Shown here: positions 26,905 through 35,553 of the stretch, piece after piece
Layout of the letters: every line of letters starts with the position of its first letter
Position numbering within the stretch: position 1 is the stretch's first letter
Source: Acinetobacter tjernbergiae DSM 14971 = CIP 107465
GTDB taxonomy: Bacteria; Pseudomonadota; Gammaproteobacteria; Pseudomonadales; Moraxellaceae
Reading direction: 5' to 3'
Assembly (NCBI RefSeq): GCF_000374425.1
Contig: NZ_KB894373.1
Span: 18,099-82,098 of the forward strand
DNA length: 64,000 bases
The notes under the pieces: generated by a model
Seen by the model: only the letters and a program-made list of their open reading frames with translations
What the model was told of the DNA's origin: nothing
Databases searched by the model: none
Position numbers and translations under genes: made by a program

Positions 26905-27948
26905 ATGATTAAGGGTAATGAGGCGAATAAAGTGACTGATGTAGATAACCCAAAAGATTTTTCTGATGTTTTACAACACATTCAACGGTCACGTCAGAAG
27001 ATTTTTGCCCAGATTAATACAGCTCTTATCGAGCTGTATTGGCACATTGGTCAGATTATTAGTTATAAAGTCAACTCTCAAGGATGGGGGAAAAAAGTCG
27101 TTACAGATTTGGCACAATACATAGCACAACAAGACCCTGAACTTAAAGGATTTAGTGATAAAAATCTGTGGCGTATGAAACAGTTTTTTGAGACATATCA
27201 AGGAAATGAAAAACTCTCACCACTGGTGAGAGAATTGTCTTGGACACATAACACCATTATTTTTTCACGTTGCAAGACCGCAGAAGAACGTGAATATTAT
27301 TTAAGACTATGTATTAAAGAAAGATATTCAACACGAGAGTTAGAGCGTCAGATCAGTACATCACATTTTGAACGTACCATGCTAGGTAATCAAAAACTCT
27401 CAGCAGTGCTGAGAGAATTGCATCCAAGCATTAACAATACGTTTAAAGATAACTATGTATTGGAATTTCTAGGCTTGCCCATGCAGCATGATGAAAGTCA
27501 TTTGCAAAAAGCCTTAATTCAAAATATGAAGCAGTTTATTCTTGAGTTAGGGAAAGACTTTATTTTTGTTGGTGAAGAATATCGGTTACAGGTTGGTAAT
27601 CAAGACTTCTTTATTGACTTGTTATTCTTCCATCGTGGTTTAGCTGCTTTAGTTGCGTTTGAATTAAAGATTGCCAAATTTAGTCCTGAACATTTGGGAC
27701 AGCTTAGTTTCTATCTTGAAGCATTAGATCGTGATGTGAGGAAACCTCATGAGAACCCAAGTATCGGGGTGTTGTTATGTCGGGATAAAGATGAAGATGT
27801 GGTAGAGTATGCACTATCACGCCATTTGTCACCGACAATGGTAGCTCAATATGAATTGCAATTGCCTGATAAAAAATTGATTCAGGCAAAATTACATGAG
27901 CTATCTGAAAATGTATCCTTTAATGATGATAGTGATGTAAGCCTATAG
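26905..27948 (+). CDS. YhcG/DUF1016-type PDDEXK nuclease-domain protein
   Basis: 347 aa. N-terminal DUF1016 helical domain (ELYWHIGQIISYKV, LVRELSWTHN) and a C-terminal PD-(D/E)XK domain with FFIDLLFFHRGLAALVAFEL K: Asp in FFIDLL and the E-L-K pair. Such proteins occur in defence islands and near restriction-modification systems. The start is uncertain (ATG 26905 or TTG 26902). The gene holds two nearly identical 33-bp palindromic units (27206-27238 and 27389-27421), the second breaking the spacing of the linker. Confidence 0.82.
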   Translation: MIKGNEANKVTDVDNPKDFSDVLQHIQRSRQKIFAQINTALIELYWHIGQIISYKVNSQGWGKKVVTDLAQYIAQQDPELKGFSDKNLWRMKQFFETYQGNEKLSPLVRELSWTHNTIIFSRCKTAEEREYYLRLCIKERYSTRELERQISTSHFERTMLGNQKLSAVLRELHPSINNTFKDNYVLEFLGLPMQHDESHLQKALIQNMKQFILELGKDFIFVGEEYRLQVGNQDFFIDLLFFHRGLAALVAFELKIAKFSPEHLGQLSFYLEALDRDVRKPHENPSIGVLLCRDKDEDVVEYALSRHLSPTMVAQYELQLPDKKLIQAKLHELSENVSFNDDSDVSL

Positions 27949-28089
27949 TAAACAGAAAAATAATAGGTAGTGGTTTATTTAGTAGTTCCATGTTCTGATA
28001 TATCATTTAAAATTTGGTATAGATTAGTTTCAATCCACTTCAATATAAACCCAACATAAACGAGGTATTGAAGGCTATGAGAGAATAGA

Positions 28090-29049
28090 ATGACGGACAT
28101 ATTTCATTATCCACCTGATGTATTCGAATTGCTAGTTGAAACGATTCCAAGGTTATTCCGAGGAAAGAAAGCTGTTGTGCTTTTTCTGCAAGGAGCAGGT
28201 GTTCCACAAGAGGATATAATCGGTGTTGCTAGAATTGTACAGACCGATCCTAAGTCAATTAATAAATTTGAAATTGTTCGTAACGTTTTAACGAAAGTGA
28301 ATTCACGAGGGGATAGTGGGCTTAGTGCCCGTCGTGAAATAATTAAGCGAGTTATAGAGTTTGAGAATTTTGAAACTTGTTGGCCAGCCGACCAACTTAA
28401 AGCTAAAGGGTTAGTCGTAAGTATTCGGGAAGCAGTAAACAAGAAAGATTCATTTACTCGGATGAAGCAGGAAAGAAATGCCGAGAGAGATGAGCGTCAA
28501 TCTAGGCAACAAGCAGAACGCATCGCAGCAGCAAAACGACGTGAAGATATTAATGCTATTAGCCTACGTCTTGCTGCACTTTTTGGAATGGATGACAAAC
28601 CACAGGAAAGGGGTAAACTTTTAGAAGGAGTGCTAAATGATTTATTCCGTATCTATGGAATTCTTGTGCGTGAAGACTTCCGTCGTCGAGATCCTGATAC
28701 TTCCGTTGTTGTCGAACAAATAGATGGTGTAATTGAACTAAATGGAAAGATTCATCTTGTTGAAATGAAGTGGCTTAATACATCAGTAGGTATAGGAGAG
28801 TTTTCACCACATTTGGTTCGCCTATTTAGCCGTGCGGATGCTCATGGAATTTTCATTGCAACAAATGGTTATGCCTCATCAGTTGTGTCTGAATGTAGAA
28901 ATGCTCTTAATCAGAAGACTTTATTCTTATGCTCATTGCGAGAATTTGTTATGCTGTTACAACGTCAAGATGATCTTGTAGAATTACTTCGTAAGAAATC
29001 GCAAGCTGCTATCGTGGATAAAAACCCATTCTTAGAAATTCTGTCGTAA
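28090..29049 (+). CDS. Mrr-like restriction endonuclease with N-terminal helical domain
   Basis: 319 aa. C-terminal PD-(D/E)XK type IV restriction-like fold from about residue 175: RIYGILVREDFRRRD, then VEQIDGVIELNGKIHLVEMK with the Asp and E-x-K, then GIFIATNGYAS. A basic coiled linker (about 120-160) joins an N-terminal domain (about 1-110). Acts presumably alone as a nuclease against modified or invading DNA. Last gene of island A, 135 bp before the att core. Defence role is inference from the family. Confidence 0.78.
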   Translation: MTDIFHYPPDVFELLVETIPRLFRGKKAVVLFLQGAGVPQEDIIGVARIVQTDPKSINKFEIVRNVLTKVNSRGDSGLSARREIIKRVIEFENFETCWPADQLKAKGLVVSIREAVNKKDSFTRMKQERNAERDERQSRQQAERIAAAKRREDINAISLRLAALFGMDDKPQERGKLLEGVLNDLFRIYGILVREDFRRRDPDTSVVVEQIDGVIELNGKIHLVEMKWLNTSVGIGEFSPHLVRLFSRADAHGIFIATNGYASSVVSECRNALNQKTLFLCSLREFVMLLQRQDDLVELLRKKSQAAIVDKNPFLEILS

Positions 29050-29183
29050 TACTTTATGTATAATGAAGAAGTTTTAAACAAACGATTTACAGAATTGTTA
29101 AGTGGTAAAAATAGCAGTAAAAAACTGAATATATGTTTTATTTATTATTGTTTTTCAATTTCTTATGTTTTTAATGTGACTGT

Positions 29184-29201
29184 CACCGCTTCCGCCAAAT
29201 T
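29184..29201 (+). other. att core 2 (attR of A / attL of B)
   Basis: Identical 18-bp core to the tRNA-Ser 3' end. The flank on the left is island A; on the right it is followed by a strong terminator and the arm-like repeats of integrase B. Confidence 0.88.
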
Positions 29202-29208
29202 TTGAATT

Positions 29209-29239
29209 AAGCCCTTGTTTTTACAAGGGCTTATTTTTT
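29209..29239 (+). terminator. Intrinsic terminator after att core 2
   Basis: AAGCCCTTGT-TTTT-ACAAGGGCTT followed by ATTTTTTAT. It is the kind of terminator expected directly downstream of a tRNA, so it may be the original tRNA-Ser terminator displaced by island A, or part of island B's left end. Confidence 0.8.
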
Positions 29240-29249
29240 ATCTATGATT

Positions 29250-29272
29250 TTACCCCTCAACCTACCCCTCAT
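29250..29272 (+). repeat. Arm-like repeat of integrase B, left end
   Basis: 23 bp containing two direct copies of TACCCCTCA separated by ACC-like bases, identical to 61230-61252. Lies 49 bp from att core 2. Short tandem repeats at both ends of an element near the cores are candidates for integrase arm-type sites. Confidence 0.6.
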
Positions 29273-29479
29273 CAAATATTGAATGTAAAAAGCAGAGATG
29301 GGATGATCTTGGACTGAATAAGAAATCAGTACAAAAATATTAAATAATTCTAAACTCAATTTTGGCTTTGAAAAGATATTTTTAAAATATAAAAAGGCTC
29401 ACGAATGAACCCTTAGATGACAATAAAAAGGCTATAGGTTGTGAACATTACTTGAGTATTTTTTTCACATACAGTGAGC

Positions 29480-29634
29480 TTATAACGATAAAAAACCAAG
29501 TGGCTCATTAACTCGTTTAATAAGTTGTAACTATGTTTTTGAACGATACCTAATTAAAGCAATTGATGTGCCGAGGTTCAGGAAAAAACACCTTGAAGTT
29601 GATAATCCAAGCATCTGTTTACCGATTGTTCTTT
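29480..29634 (-). pseudogene. Decayed duplicate of the 3' part of the 335-aa gene
   Basis: Aligns base for base, with many substitutions and deletions, to 32717-32880, the part of the 335-aa gene at 32665-33672 coding residues about 265-318. No reading frame survives. Together with the intact copy it brackets the nuclease-STAND gene. The rest of 29273-29734 is AT-rich with nothing recognised. Confidence 0.8.
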
Positions 29635-29734
29635 ACGTAATAGTTAAAAGAAAAATTGATCGTAATTTAGACATTAGAGGATTTTTTTTTTATACTTAAT
29701 TCAATTGTTTAAAAATACTATTAGAGATTTCTTG

Positions 29735-32428
29735 ATGAAAATTGAAATTTGTGTGCCAAGTTCTGCCACAACTAAAGAGAGAGGGGATTTACTAGAAACT
29801 TTAAGTAGAGAAATGCTTGAGATTCAAAACTTCAAAGTAGAAGAAGAAGTTAAAAAGACTGGAATGGAGTTAGATTTGCTATGTAAACATAATGTTGCGG
29901 ACAGAACAATCTATGTTGAATGTAAAGCTTATCGAGACGGGAAAATTGATGCTCCTATTATTAGGCAACTAATGGGTACTATCGTCTTACAAGGATATTC
30001 AGAAGGTTGGTTAATTAGTACTAGTGAATTGGGTAAAGAAGCTAAAGGGATTGAGGATGAATTAGCATCAAAAGGCTTAGCTGGAAAGTTAGTCATTTAT
30101 ACACCTAGAAAAATTATTGATTCTCTATTGGCTTCAAAAATTATAAATCCTCCTCCTCAAGCACAATTAATACAATATTTGCCTGAAGAGAATATAGGAG
30201 AATGGAGTTTACTAATCACACCTTATGGTAAGTTCTGGGCTGTTGCAATTCTGGAGGGAGGAATGCCTTCTAAAGTAGTTTGCTATCATGCTAAATCCTT
30301 AAGTTTAGTTGATGACCAAGCTCTTTTAGATAATATTGCTTCGACGGACTCAAACTTATCAAAATTAGATTTCTCGAAAATAATATTATTTACAAAGAAG
30401 GAGAAAAAGTTAAGTTTAGAAGAGAGCCTAATTGAAGTTGTTGAAGTCCAAAAAGGTGATGATTGGAACGACTATCGTCCTGCTAGACCTGAAGACTTTG
30501 TAGGGAGAACTAAAGATATTAATGATATCTTTGATTTTTTTAAAAAAATTAAAGAAAAGGAAACAACTAGACGTTGTTTTGCTATTACAGGAAATTCAGG
30601 GTTAGGCAAAAGCTCATTAATCATAAAATTGCTTGAGAAAGCAGAAAATAGACATCAAAAACACAAAGTTTATATATGTGCTGTAGATGTTCGAGCTGCT
30701 AAATCATCAGAATATATTTATGCTGCATTGCTTAAAACGTTAAAGAATGCTCAAAAAAAGGGATTTGGTGATCCTGAAATTAATATTTTGATTACAAATG
30801 CTAGTCATCCGTTAGATTCGGAGTCGATTACTGAATATTTAGAAAGTGTGGATAAGGCTAATCAAATAATAGTCTTAGTATTTGATCAGTTTGAAGAATT
30901 GTTTAGTAAACCAGATCTATCTGATCTATTTACTAATACTTCCAATATGTTAATGGATGCTACTAGTTTACAATTTAATTTTTGTATTGGCTTTGCATGG
31001 AAGACAGATAGTACTACACATACGGAAAATCCTGCATATTTTTTCTGGCATAAACTTTCCGAATACCGTATGGTAAGGAAATTAAGCCCATTCTCAGATA
31101 GAGAATCTCATACTGTAATTAGTAAGTTTGAGGATGTGATTGGTCAAAAATTAGATGGTGATTTGAAACATAATTTAACAGTATCAAGTCAAGGTTATCC
31201 GTGGCTCTTAAAAAAATTATGCATCCATTTATATGACAAATTAGAACAAGGTGCTAAACAGGAAGATTTGTTAGAAAATAAATTAGATATCGCTAGTTTA
31301 TTTTCGGATGATTTAAGTGAACTAAGTATATCTGAACAAAAAGCACTAAGATTTGTTGCAACAAAGGCACCTGTAGACTTGATAGAAACTATTGAAATTT
31401 GTACTGATGAGATAGTTCAAAGTTTATTACATAAAAGATTAATTGTTAAAAGTGGCAATAGGCTAAATCTCTATTGGGATATTTTCCGAGAATTTGTTCT
31501 GACAGGAAATGTTCCAATTATCGCTCTTAGATATTTACCATCACATGATTTTTCAACAATTTGGAATGTTGTGAAATATTTATCTAAGTCACCTGTAACT
31601 ATCCATTCTTTACAAGAAAAGACAAACTTTTCTGAAGGTACAATTCAAAATGTTGGGACTGATATTTTACTTTTTGGATTAGCTACACGAGAAAACTCTC
31701 AATATGTTCTATCTGAAGATTTATTAGAGGATGGAAATACTCAAGAAAATCTACTGAATATAATTAGAGAAAAATTTAAAAAACATATTATTACCTTACA
31801 TTTGAAAGATTTACCTAGCGGAACTTTTTTAACAATTACTAGTATTATTGATTTAATGAAAGAAACATATTCAGAGAATAAGTACGCTGATAAAACTTGG
31901 CGATTATATGCTATTAGGCTTATCCGTTGGTTAGAATTAACGGGTTTTTTACAACCAACAACAGAGCCAAATACATGGATTTACCGAGATCTAGGCAGTT
32001 CAAAAACTTCCGTTATGAATAGAAGACGTACTTCTAATTTCTTTGTTCCTAGAATTTCACCTCAATTGTTTATTTCAATTTATAGTGAAATAGTAGGTAA
32101 AAGTCTTCAACAGTTACCGAATGATAGTAAGACAAATAAAACAGTAGAGATTTTGAGAAAGTTTGAGTTAGTAGACAATGATCGGGTGATGGAGATCGAT
32201 GATTTTGATTCAATTCTTTATGCTAAGGCTAGTTCAGAATTTAGTATACAAGCTATATTGGAAATAAAAGATTTGTATTCAACTGATAAATTATCAGGGC
32301 AGAATTTAGGCATTCTTTTGAAAGAAAAATATGATCTGAAATGGACAGATGTTACAACGCAGCATTCAGGTAATAAGCTAAATAGCTGGGCTAAATGGAT
32401 TAAAGCCTATGAGATGAAAAATGAATAG
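29735..32428 (+). CDS. Mrr-like nuclease fused to STAND/AAA NTPase, candidate defence protein
   Basis: 897 aa. Residues about 10-135: restriction-endonuclease fold with ELDLLCKHN (Asp47) and YVECKAYRDGKI (Glu62-x-Lys64). About 255-480: P-loop NTPase with VGRTKDI, Walker A TGNSGLGKSSLI (near 286-294), Walker B IIVLVFDQFEELF (Asp near 384), as in STAND proteins. The C-terminal ~400 residues are winged-helix-like and helical, with no repeat family I know. The architecture, nuclease effector plus STAND switch plus sensor, matches anti-phage Avs-like logic but is smaller. ATG 29735 is preferred to TTG 29705 (AGAG upstream). Very AT-rich. Confidence 0.72.
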   Translation: MKIEICVPSSATTKERGDLLETLSREMLEIQNFKVEEEVKKTGMELDLLCKHNVADRTIYVECKAYRDGKIDAPIIRQLMGTIVLQGYSEGWLISTSELGKEAKGIEDELASKGLAGKLVIYTPRKIIDSLLASKIINPPPQAQLIQYLPEENIGEWSLLITPYGKFWAVAILEGGMPSKVVCYHAKSLSLVDDQALLDNIASTDSNLSKLDFSKIILFTKKEKKLSLEESLIEVVEVQKGDDWNDYRPARPEDFVGRTKDINDIFDFFKKIKEKETTRRCFAITGNSGLGKSSLIIKLLEKAENRHQKHKVYICAVDVRAAKSSEYIYAALLKTLKNAQKKGFGDPEINILITNASHPLDSESITEYLESVDKANQIIVLVFDQFEELFSKPDLSDLFTNTSNMLMDATSLQFNFCIGFAWKTDSTTHTENPAYFFWHKLSEYRMVRKLSPFSDRESHTVISKFEDVIGQKLDGDLKHNLTVSSQGYPWLLKKLCIHLYDKLEQGAKQEDLLENKLDIASLFSDDLSELSISEQKALRFVATKAPVDLIETIEICTDEIVQSLLHKRLIVKSGNRLNLYWDIFREFVLTGNVPIIALRYLPSHDFSTIWNVVKYLSKSPVTIHSLQEKTNFSEGTIQNVGTDILLFGLATRENSQYVLSEDLLEDGNTQENLLNIIREKFKKHIITLHLKDLPSGTFLTITSIIDLMKETYSENKYADKTWRLYAIRLIRWLELTGFLQPTTEPNTWIYRDLGSSKTSVMNRRRTSNFFVPRISPQLFISIYSEIVGKSLQQLPNDSKTNKTVEILRKFELVDNDRVMEIDDFDSILYAKASSEFSIQAILEIKDLYSTDKLSGQNLGILLKEKYDLKWTDVTTQHSGNKLNSWAKWIKAYEMKNE

Positions 32429-32611
32429 GAATTTTGAATAACAAGGAAATTGAGAACATCAGTTTCGTTCAACTTTTTAATTTTTATTCATAAATTTCTT
32501 TTTATTTCTAGGACTTCCTTCTTTTGAGGAACTTTTAGTGAAGTTCATCTTAAGTCCATAATGGAAAAATTTAATAAGTTATAGCATCAAAGTTACAATC
32601 TGTGAAAAATA

Positions 32612-32642
32612 AAAATAGCCTTAACTTAAGGCTATTTTTTTA
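32612..32642. terminator. Bidirectional terminator after the nuclease-STAND gene
   Basis: AAAATAGCCTTAA-CTTAAGGCTATTTTTTT; near-perfect palindrome between convergent genes. Confidence 0.85.
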
Positions 32643-32664
32643 TATCTATTTTTAGCTTTATTTA

Positions 32665-33672
32665 CTATACATTACCTGTGTAGGTTTTCCATGCATAAGT
32701 AATACCATTGCCTTTATAGCGATAAAAACCAAGTGGCTCATGGACTCGTTCGATAAGTTGTAACCATGCTTTTTGGACGATACCTTGTCCATCGTAGCAA
32801 TGGGTGTGCTTAGGCTCTGGAAAAATACCTTGAAGTTGATAATCATGGCAGACCCATTCCCATTGTTCTTTGAGTAAGGGCATATAGTTTTCTTCATTCC
32901 CAATGATGTAAACAAATGCCTGTGCAGTTAGCCCTTGATCAAGACCTTTGACGATGCGCCATTGAATATCATAAAGTTTCTCTGTGAGTTGCCCAGCTTT
33001 ATGTAACCACTGGAAGTATTGCTTTAACACTTTTACAGATATTTTCTCCGCATCTTCCTGAGTCTCATAATGAGGTGGATCAGTTTGTGCAATCAAAGGT
33101 AGCTCTAGGAAAATACAATTAGCTTGGTCTTGTGTTTGCATTACACGTCGGAAAACAGTTTTTTGTTCATTACGAAGTTTTTGCACTTGCGCTTCATATT
33201 TATTGGCGTGAAGCTTAGCTTTGGCAACGTATAGTTCACCACGAAAACGATTGAAGTTATTTTGAAATATAGTGATAGGAATGGGTTGGGGGGAAGTCAC
33301 CAAACCAATATTTTGAACTGCAAACTGATGAAAGACTTTTAAGTGAGGGTGAGCTTCAAAGCCTTGAAAAAGGTCGATAAAATGAGCAAAATTTTTTACT
33401 TGATCTAGAATCCAAACACATAATTGATTCATCTGCGGATAAGGTATAGTTGGCGTAGCTTTAGGAAGCACCTTAATTTTATCTTGTTCTAACAGTTTCG
33501 TAGCATTGATCAAACCGAATGCGATTTGATTAAACATTGGATCTCCATAAATAGGTCTGACCATTGTGCCATTTGTAGGAAAGCCAACACTTCCATTCGG
33601 ATATACATGGGGTGGTGTTTGTACCATGTTAAAAAAATTAGGTTGTGTATTTTGTACAAAAACTTGGTTCAT
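32665..33672 (-). CDS. Hypothetical protein, 335 aa, partner of the Rep-like gene (island B)
   Basis: Not recognised. Soluble, with aromatic-rich C-terminus (QEWVCHDY-type, PEPKHTHCYDGQGIVQKAWL and GFYRYKGNGITYAWKTYTGN). It lies 31 nt downstream of the YagK/YfjJ gene and is probably in one operon with it, suggesting a role in replication or its control. A decayed duplicate of its 3' part lies at 29480-29634. Confidence 0.55.
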   Translation of the reverse strand: MNQVFVQNTQPNFFNMVQTPPHVYPNGSVGFPTNGTMVRPIYGDPMFNQIAFGLINATKLLEQDKIKVLPKATPTIPYPQMNQLCVWILDQVKNFAHFIDLFQGFEAHPHLKVFHQFAVQNIGLVTSPQPIPITIFQNNFNRFRGELYVAKAKLHANKYEAQVQKLRNEQKTVFRRVMQTQDQANCIFLELPLIAQTDPPHYETQEDAEKISVKVLKQYFQWLHKAGQLTEKLYDIQWRIVKGLDQGLTAQAFVYIIGNEENYMPLLKEQWEWVCHDYQLQGIFPEPKHTHCYDGQGIVQKAWLQLIERVHEPLGFYRYKGNGITYAWKTYTGNV

Positions 33673-33703
33673 TTGGGAATACTCTGTAATTCGGTTAAAT
33701 GGA

Positions 33704-34999
33704 TTAATAATGTTGAGTTAGGTTTGGGCGACCTATTTCTTTACGGTGATGAGGCAAGATGCCAGTGTTGAGTGTTTTGACTCGTTCTAAGTTGCTATGT
33801 AATACGTACTGTTCAAACTTGGCAAAGTAGTGAATAACTTTTGCAATATTGTCGTATTTGGCTTGATCATCACGGCTGATCACACCCAAGGCATCGTATT
33901 TGTACTTCTTACGATTCTTGCTGGTATTACAGTTAAAATAGCTATGATTCCCATCAATTTGTTGATCCCACATCTCGCCAATCATCCGACCTAAGCTAAT
34001 GTCTTCACGGTGATGACTACCATTGAAAAAGAAAAAACAGTGGATGTGTAAGGCCTGATCTACGCCATATTCCAGCTTCGTGACGTAGCCTGCTAAATGT
34101 ACAGACTCTCTACGACGCAGTTTCTGCATTAAAGTATGGAAATTACTCACGATTTCTTTAGGCGTAAAATTTTTCTTGTCGTCGGGTAGATACAAGTCAA
34201 CACGTACACCAATTAAACGTGAGTAATGTTTACGAAGTTTATTGATATATTGGAGTACTTTTTTTTCACGCCGCCTCGCTACCTTTCGACGATCATTCAC
34301 ACGCTGTACATATTTTGGAGAGCGTAAATATTCAAATAGCGTTTTAATAAAGAAATTAATGAGCATCGCGACAGAGATTTTCTGACCTGTAGGTACACCA
34401 TTGGCATCAATTTCATTCAATTGGTCATATGGATATGCAATTAAGTCATAAATACAATCTTGATATGGTCTCAATACCTTATTAAAAGCCGCCAATACAG
34501 CATCATATTGCTCACATCGATATGCTATCGGTGACTTTATTTGTTTTGAATTAACTAGAAAGTTTCGGATTAGTTCCAGTATTGGAGGATATATAAGCAT
34601 CCATTGATCATTGAATAAGCTTCCTGATTTAGGCTTATCTTTTTGATATAGGTAGGTAGCTTTCTGTAGATTTACTTCGTGACATAAGCGAATCGCATGA
34701 CTGCAAACGCTCATTGCAGGATTCCATGGTTTCTTCTTAAATAAGCTGATTGTATGATGTTTTGAGAATTCTTCATGATCATCTGTTTCAGGGTAACAGT
34801 CATATAAAAATTGATTAGCTTCATTAACTTCATCTATCTGTCCTGATAGATATTCTTCAGTATCATCATTAGATGATGATTCTTCCCGTTCAGCTAAACT
34901 TGATCCTACAATCAAAGCATGAGGTTCAAGTCGAAGTGCCATTTCTTCTGTCGTAGACCTAAATTCAATTATCTTTATATCTGGGTATTCTTGTTCCAT
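33704..34999 (-). CDS. YagK/YfjJ (inovirus Gp2-like) Rep-type protein of island B
   Basis: 431 aa. C-terminal domain from about 265: LIGVRVDLYLPDD, a helix, HLAGYVTKLEYGVDQALHIH with HxH followed by CFFFFNG, GRMIGEMWDQQI, and VIHYFAKFEQYVL with a candidate tyrosine. The N-terminal 250 residues are charged and not recognised. Same family and layout as the 294-aa protein of island A but only distantly similar. Likely initiates replication of the excised element. Confidence 0.72.
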   Translation of the reverse strand: MEQEYPDIKIIEFRSTTEEMALRLEPHALIVGSSLAEREESSSNDDTEEYLSGQIDEVNEANQFLYDCYPETDDHEEFSKHHTISLFKKKPWNPAMSVCSHAIRLCHEVNLQKATYLYQKDKPKSGSLFNDQWMLIYPPILELIRNFLVNSKQIKSPIAYRCEQYDAVLAAFNKVLRPYQDCIYDLIAYPYDQLNEIDANGVPTGQKISVAMLINFFIKTLFEYLRSPKYVQRVNDRRKVARRREKKVLQYINKLRKHYSRLIGVRVDLYLPDDKKNFTPKEIVSNFHTLMQKLRRRESVHLAGYVTKLEYGVDQALHIHCFFFFNGSHHREDISLGRMIGEMWDQQIDGNHSYFNCNTSKNRKKYKYDALGVISRDDQAKYDNIAKVIHYFAKFEQYVLHSNLERVKTLNTGILPHHRKEIGRPNLTQHY

Positions 35000-35264
35000 A
35001 GATATAGCTCCAATTAGTAAAAAAATACAATTGTCTAAATCTGACCTATAGTATGTGTAGAATAGAGATATGATGAATTGATCTAATATATTTAATGAAT
35101 TTAAATAACCTATTGAATATATTAGGTATATATATTAATCATATAAACTACATCAGCAAAGATCAGAGACAATAACGGTGTATCAGGGGACTTGAGATCA
35201 AGCCCCATCCTTAATATCGGTAAATTACTGTTTCTGCGTGATTGAAAAGATAAGCACTTGGTGC
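35000..35264. other. Intergenic region upstream of the island B Rep-like operon
   Basis: 265 bp, very AT-rich in 35080-35150, with a GC-rich hairpin at 35186-35206. Candidate promoter and origin region; no gene seen. Confidence 0.4.
35186..35206. other. GC-rich hairpin in an AT-rich region, candidate origin element
   Basis: GGGG-a-CTTG-AGAT-CAAG-CCCC, an 8-bp stem with a single bulged A and no T run, so not a normal terminator. Its place between AlpA and the Rep-like gene suggests a replication or regulatory structure. Confidence 0.4.
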
Positions 35265-35474
35265 TTATGCTTTTTTCGATAAAAGCCAAGCATTAAGCTC
35301 GTGTTGAAACCAGCCTACGGCAGATACTGAAATTTTGATGGATTTAGGGAACGTTGGATCATAACGAGGTGACTTCTTGTTAAGAAGCTCATAGATACTT
35401 GATCTGGAAATACCCGTGATATCTACAACTTCTTTGATCCGTAGAACTTTTAGTGATGGCTGATTGTTTTGCAT
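35265..35474 (-). CDS. AlpA-family regulator (island B)
   Basis: 69 aa. Classic AlpA pattern: LRIKEVVDITGISRSSIYEL, FPKSIKISVSAVGWFQHELNAWL. Shorter than the AlpA proteins of islands A and C and of a different subgroup. Probably controls int B or the Rep operon. Divergent from the 455-aa gene. Confidence 0.88.
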   Translation of the reverse strand: MQNNQPSLKVLRIKEVVDITGISRSSIYELLNKKSPRYDPTFPKSIKISVSAVGWFQHELNAWLLSKKA

Positions 35475-35553
35475 GGGAAAACCCTCCGATTACGAGAGTA
35501 TTCTGTGCTAATGTAATTCGAATTAAGTCCATTTCGTAATTCTATTTTTTAAT

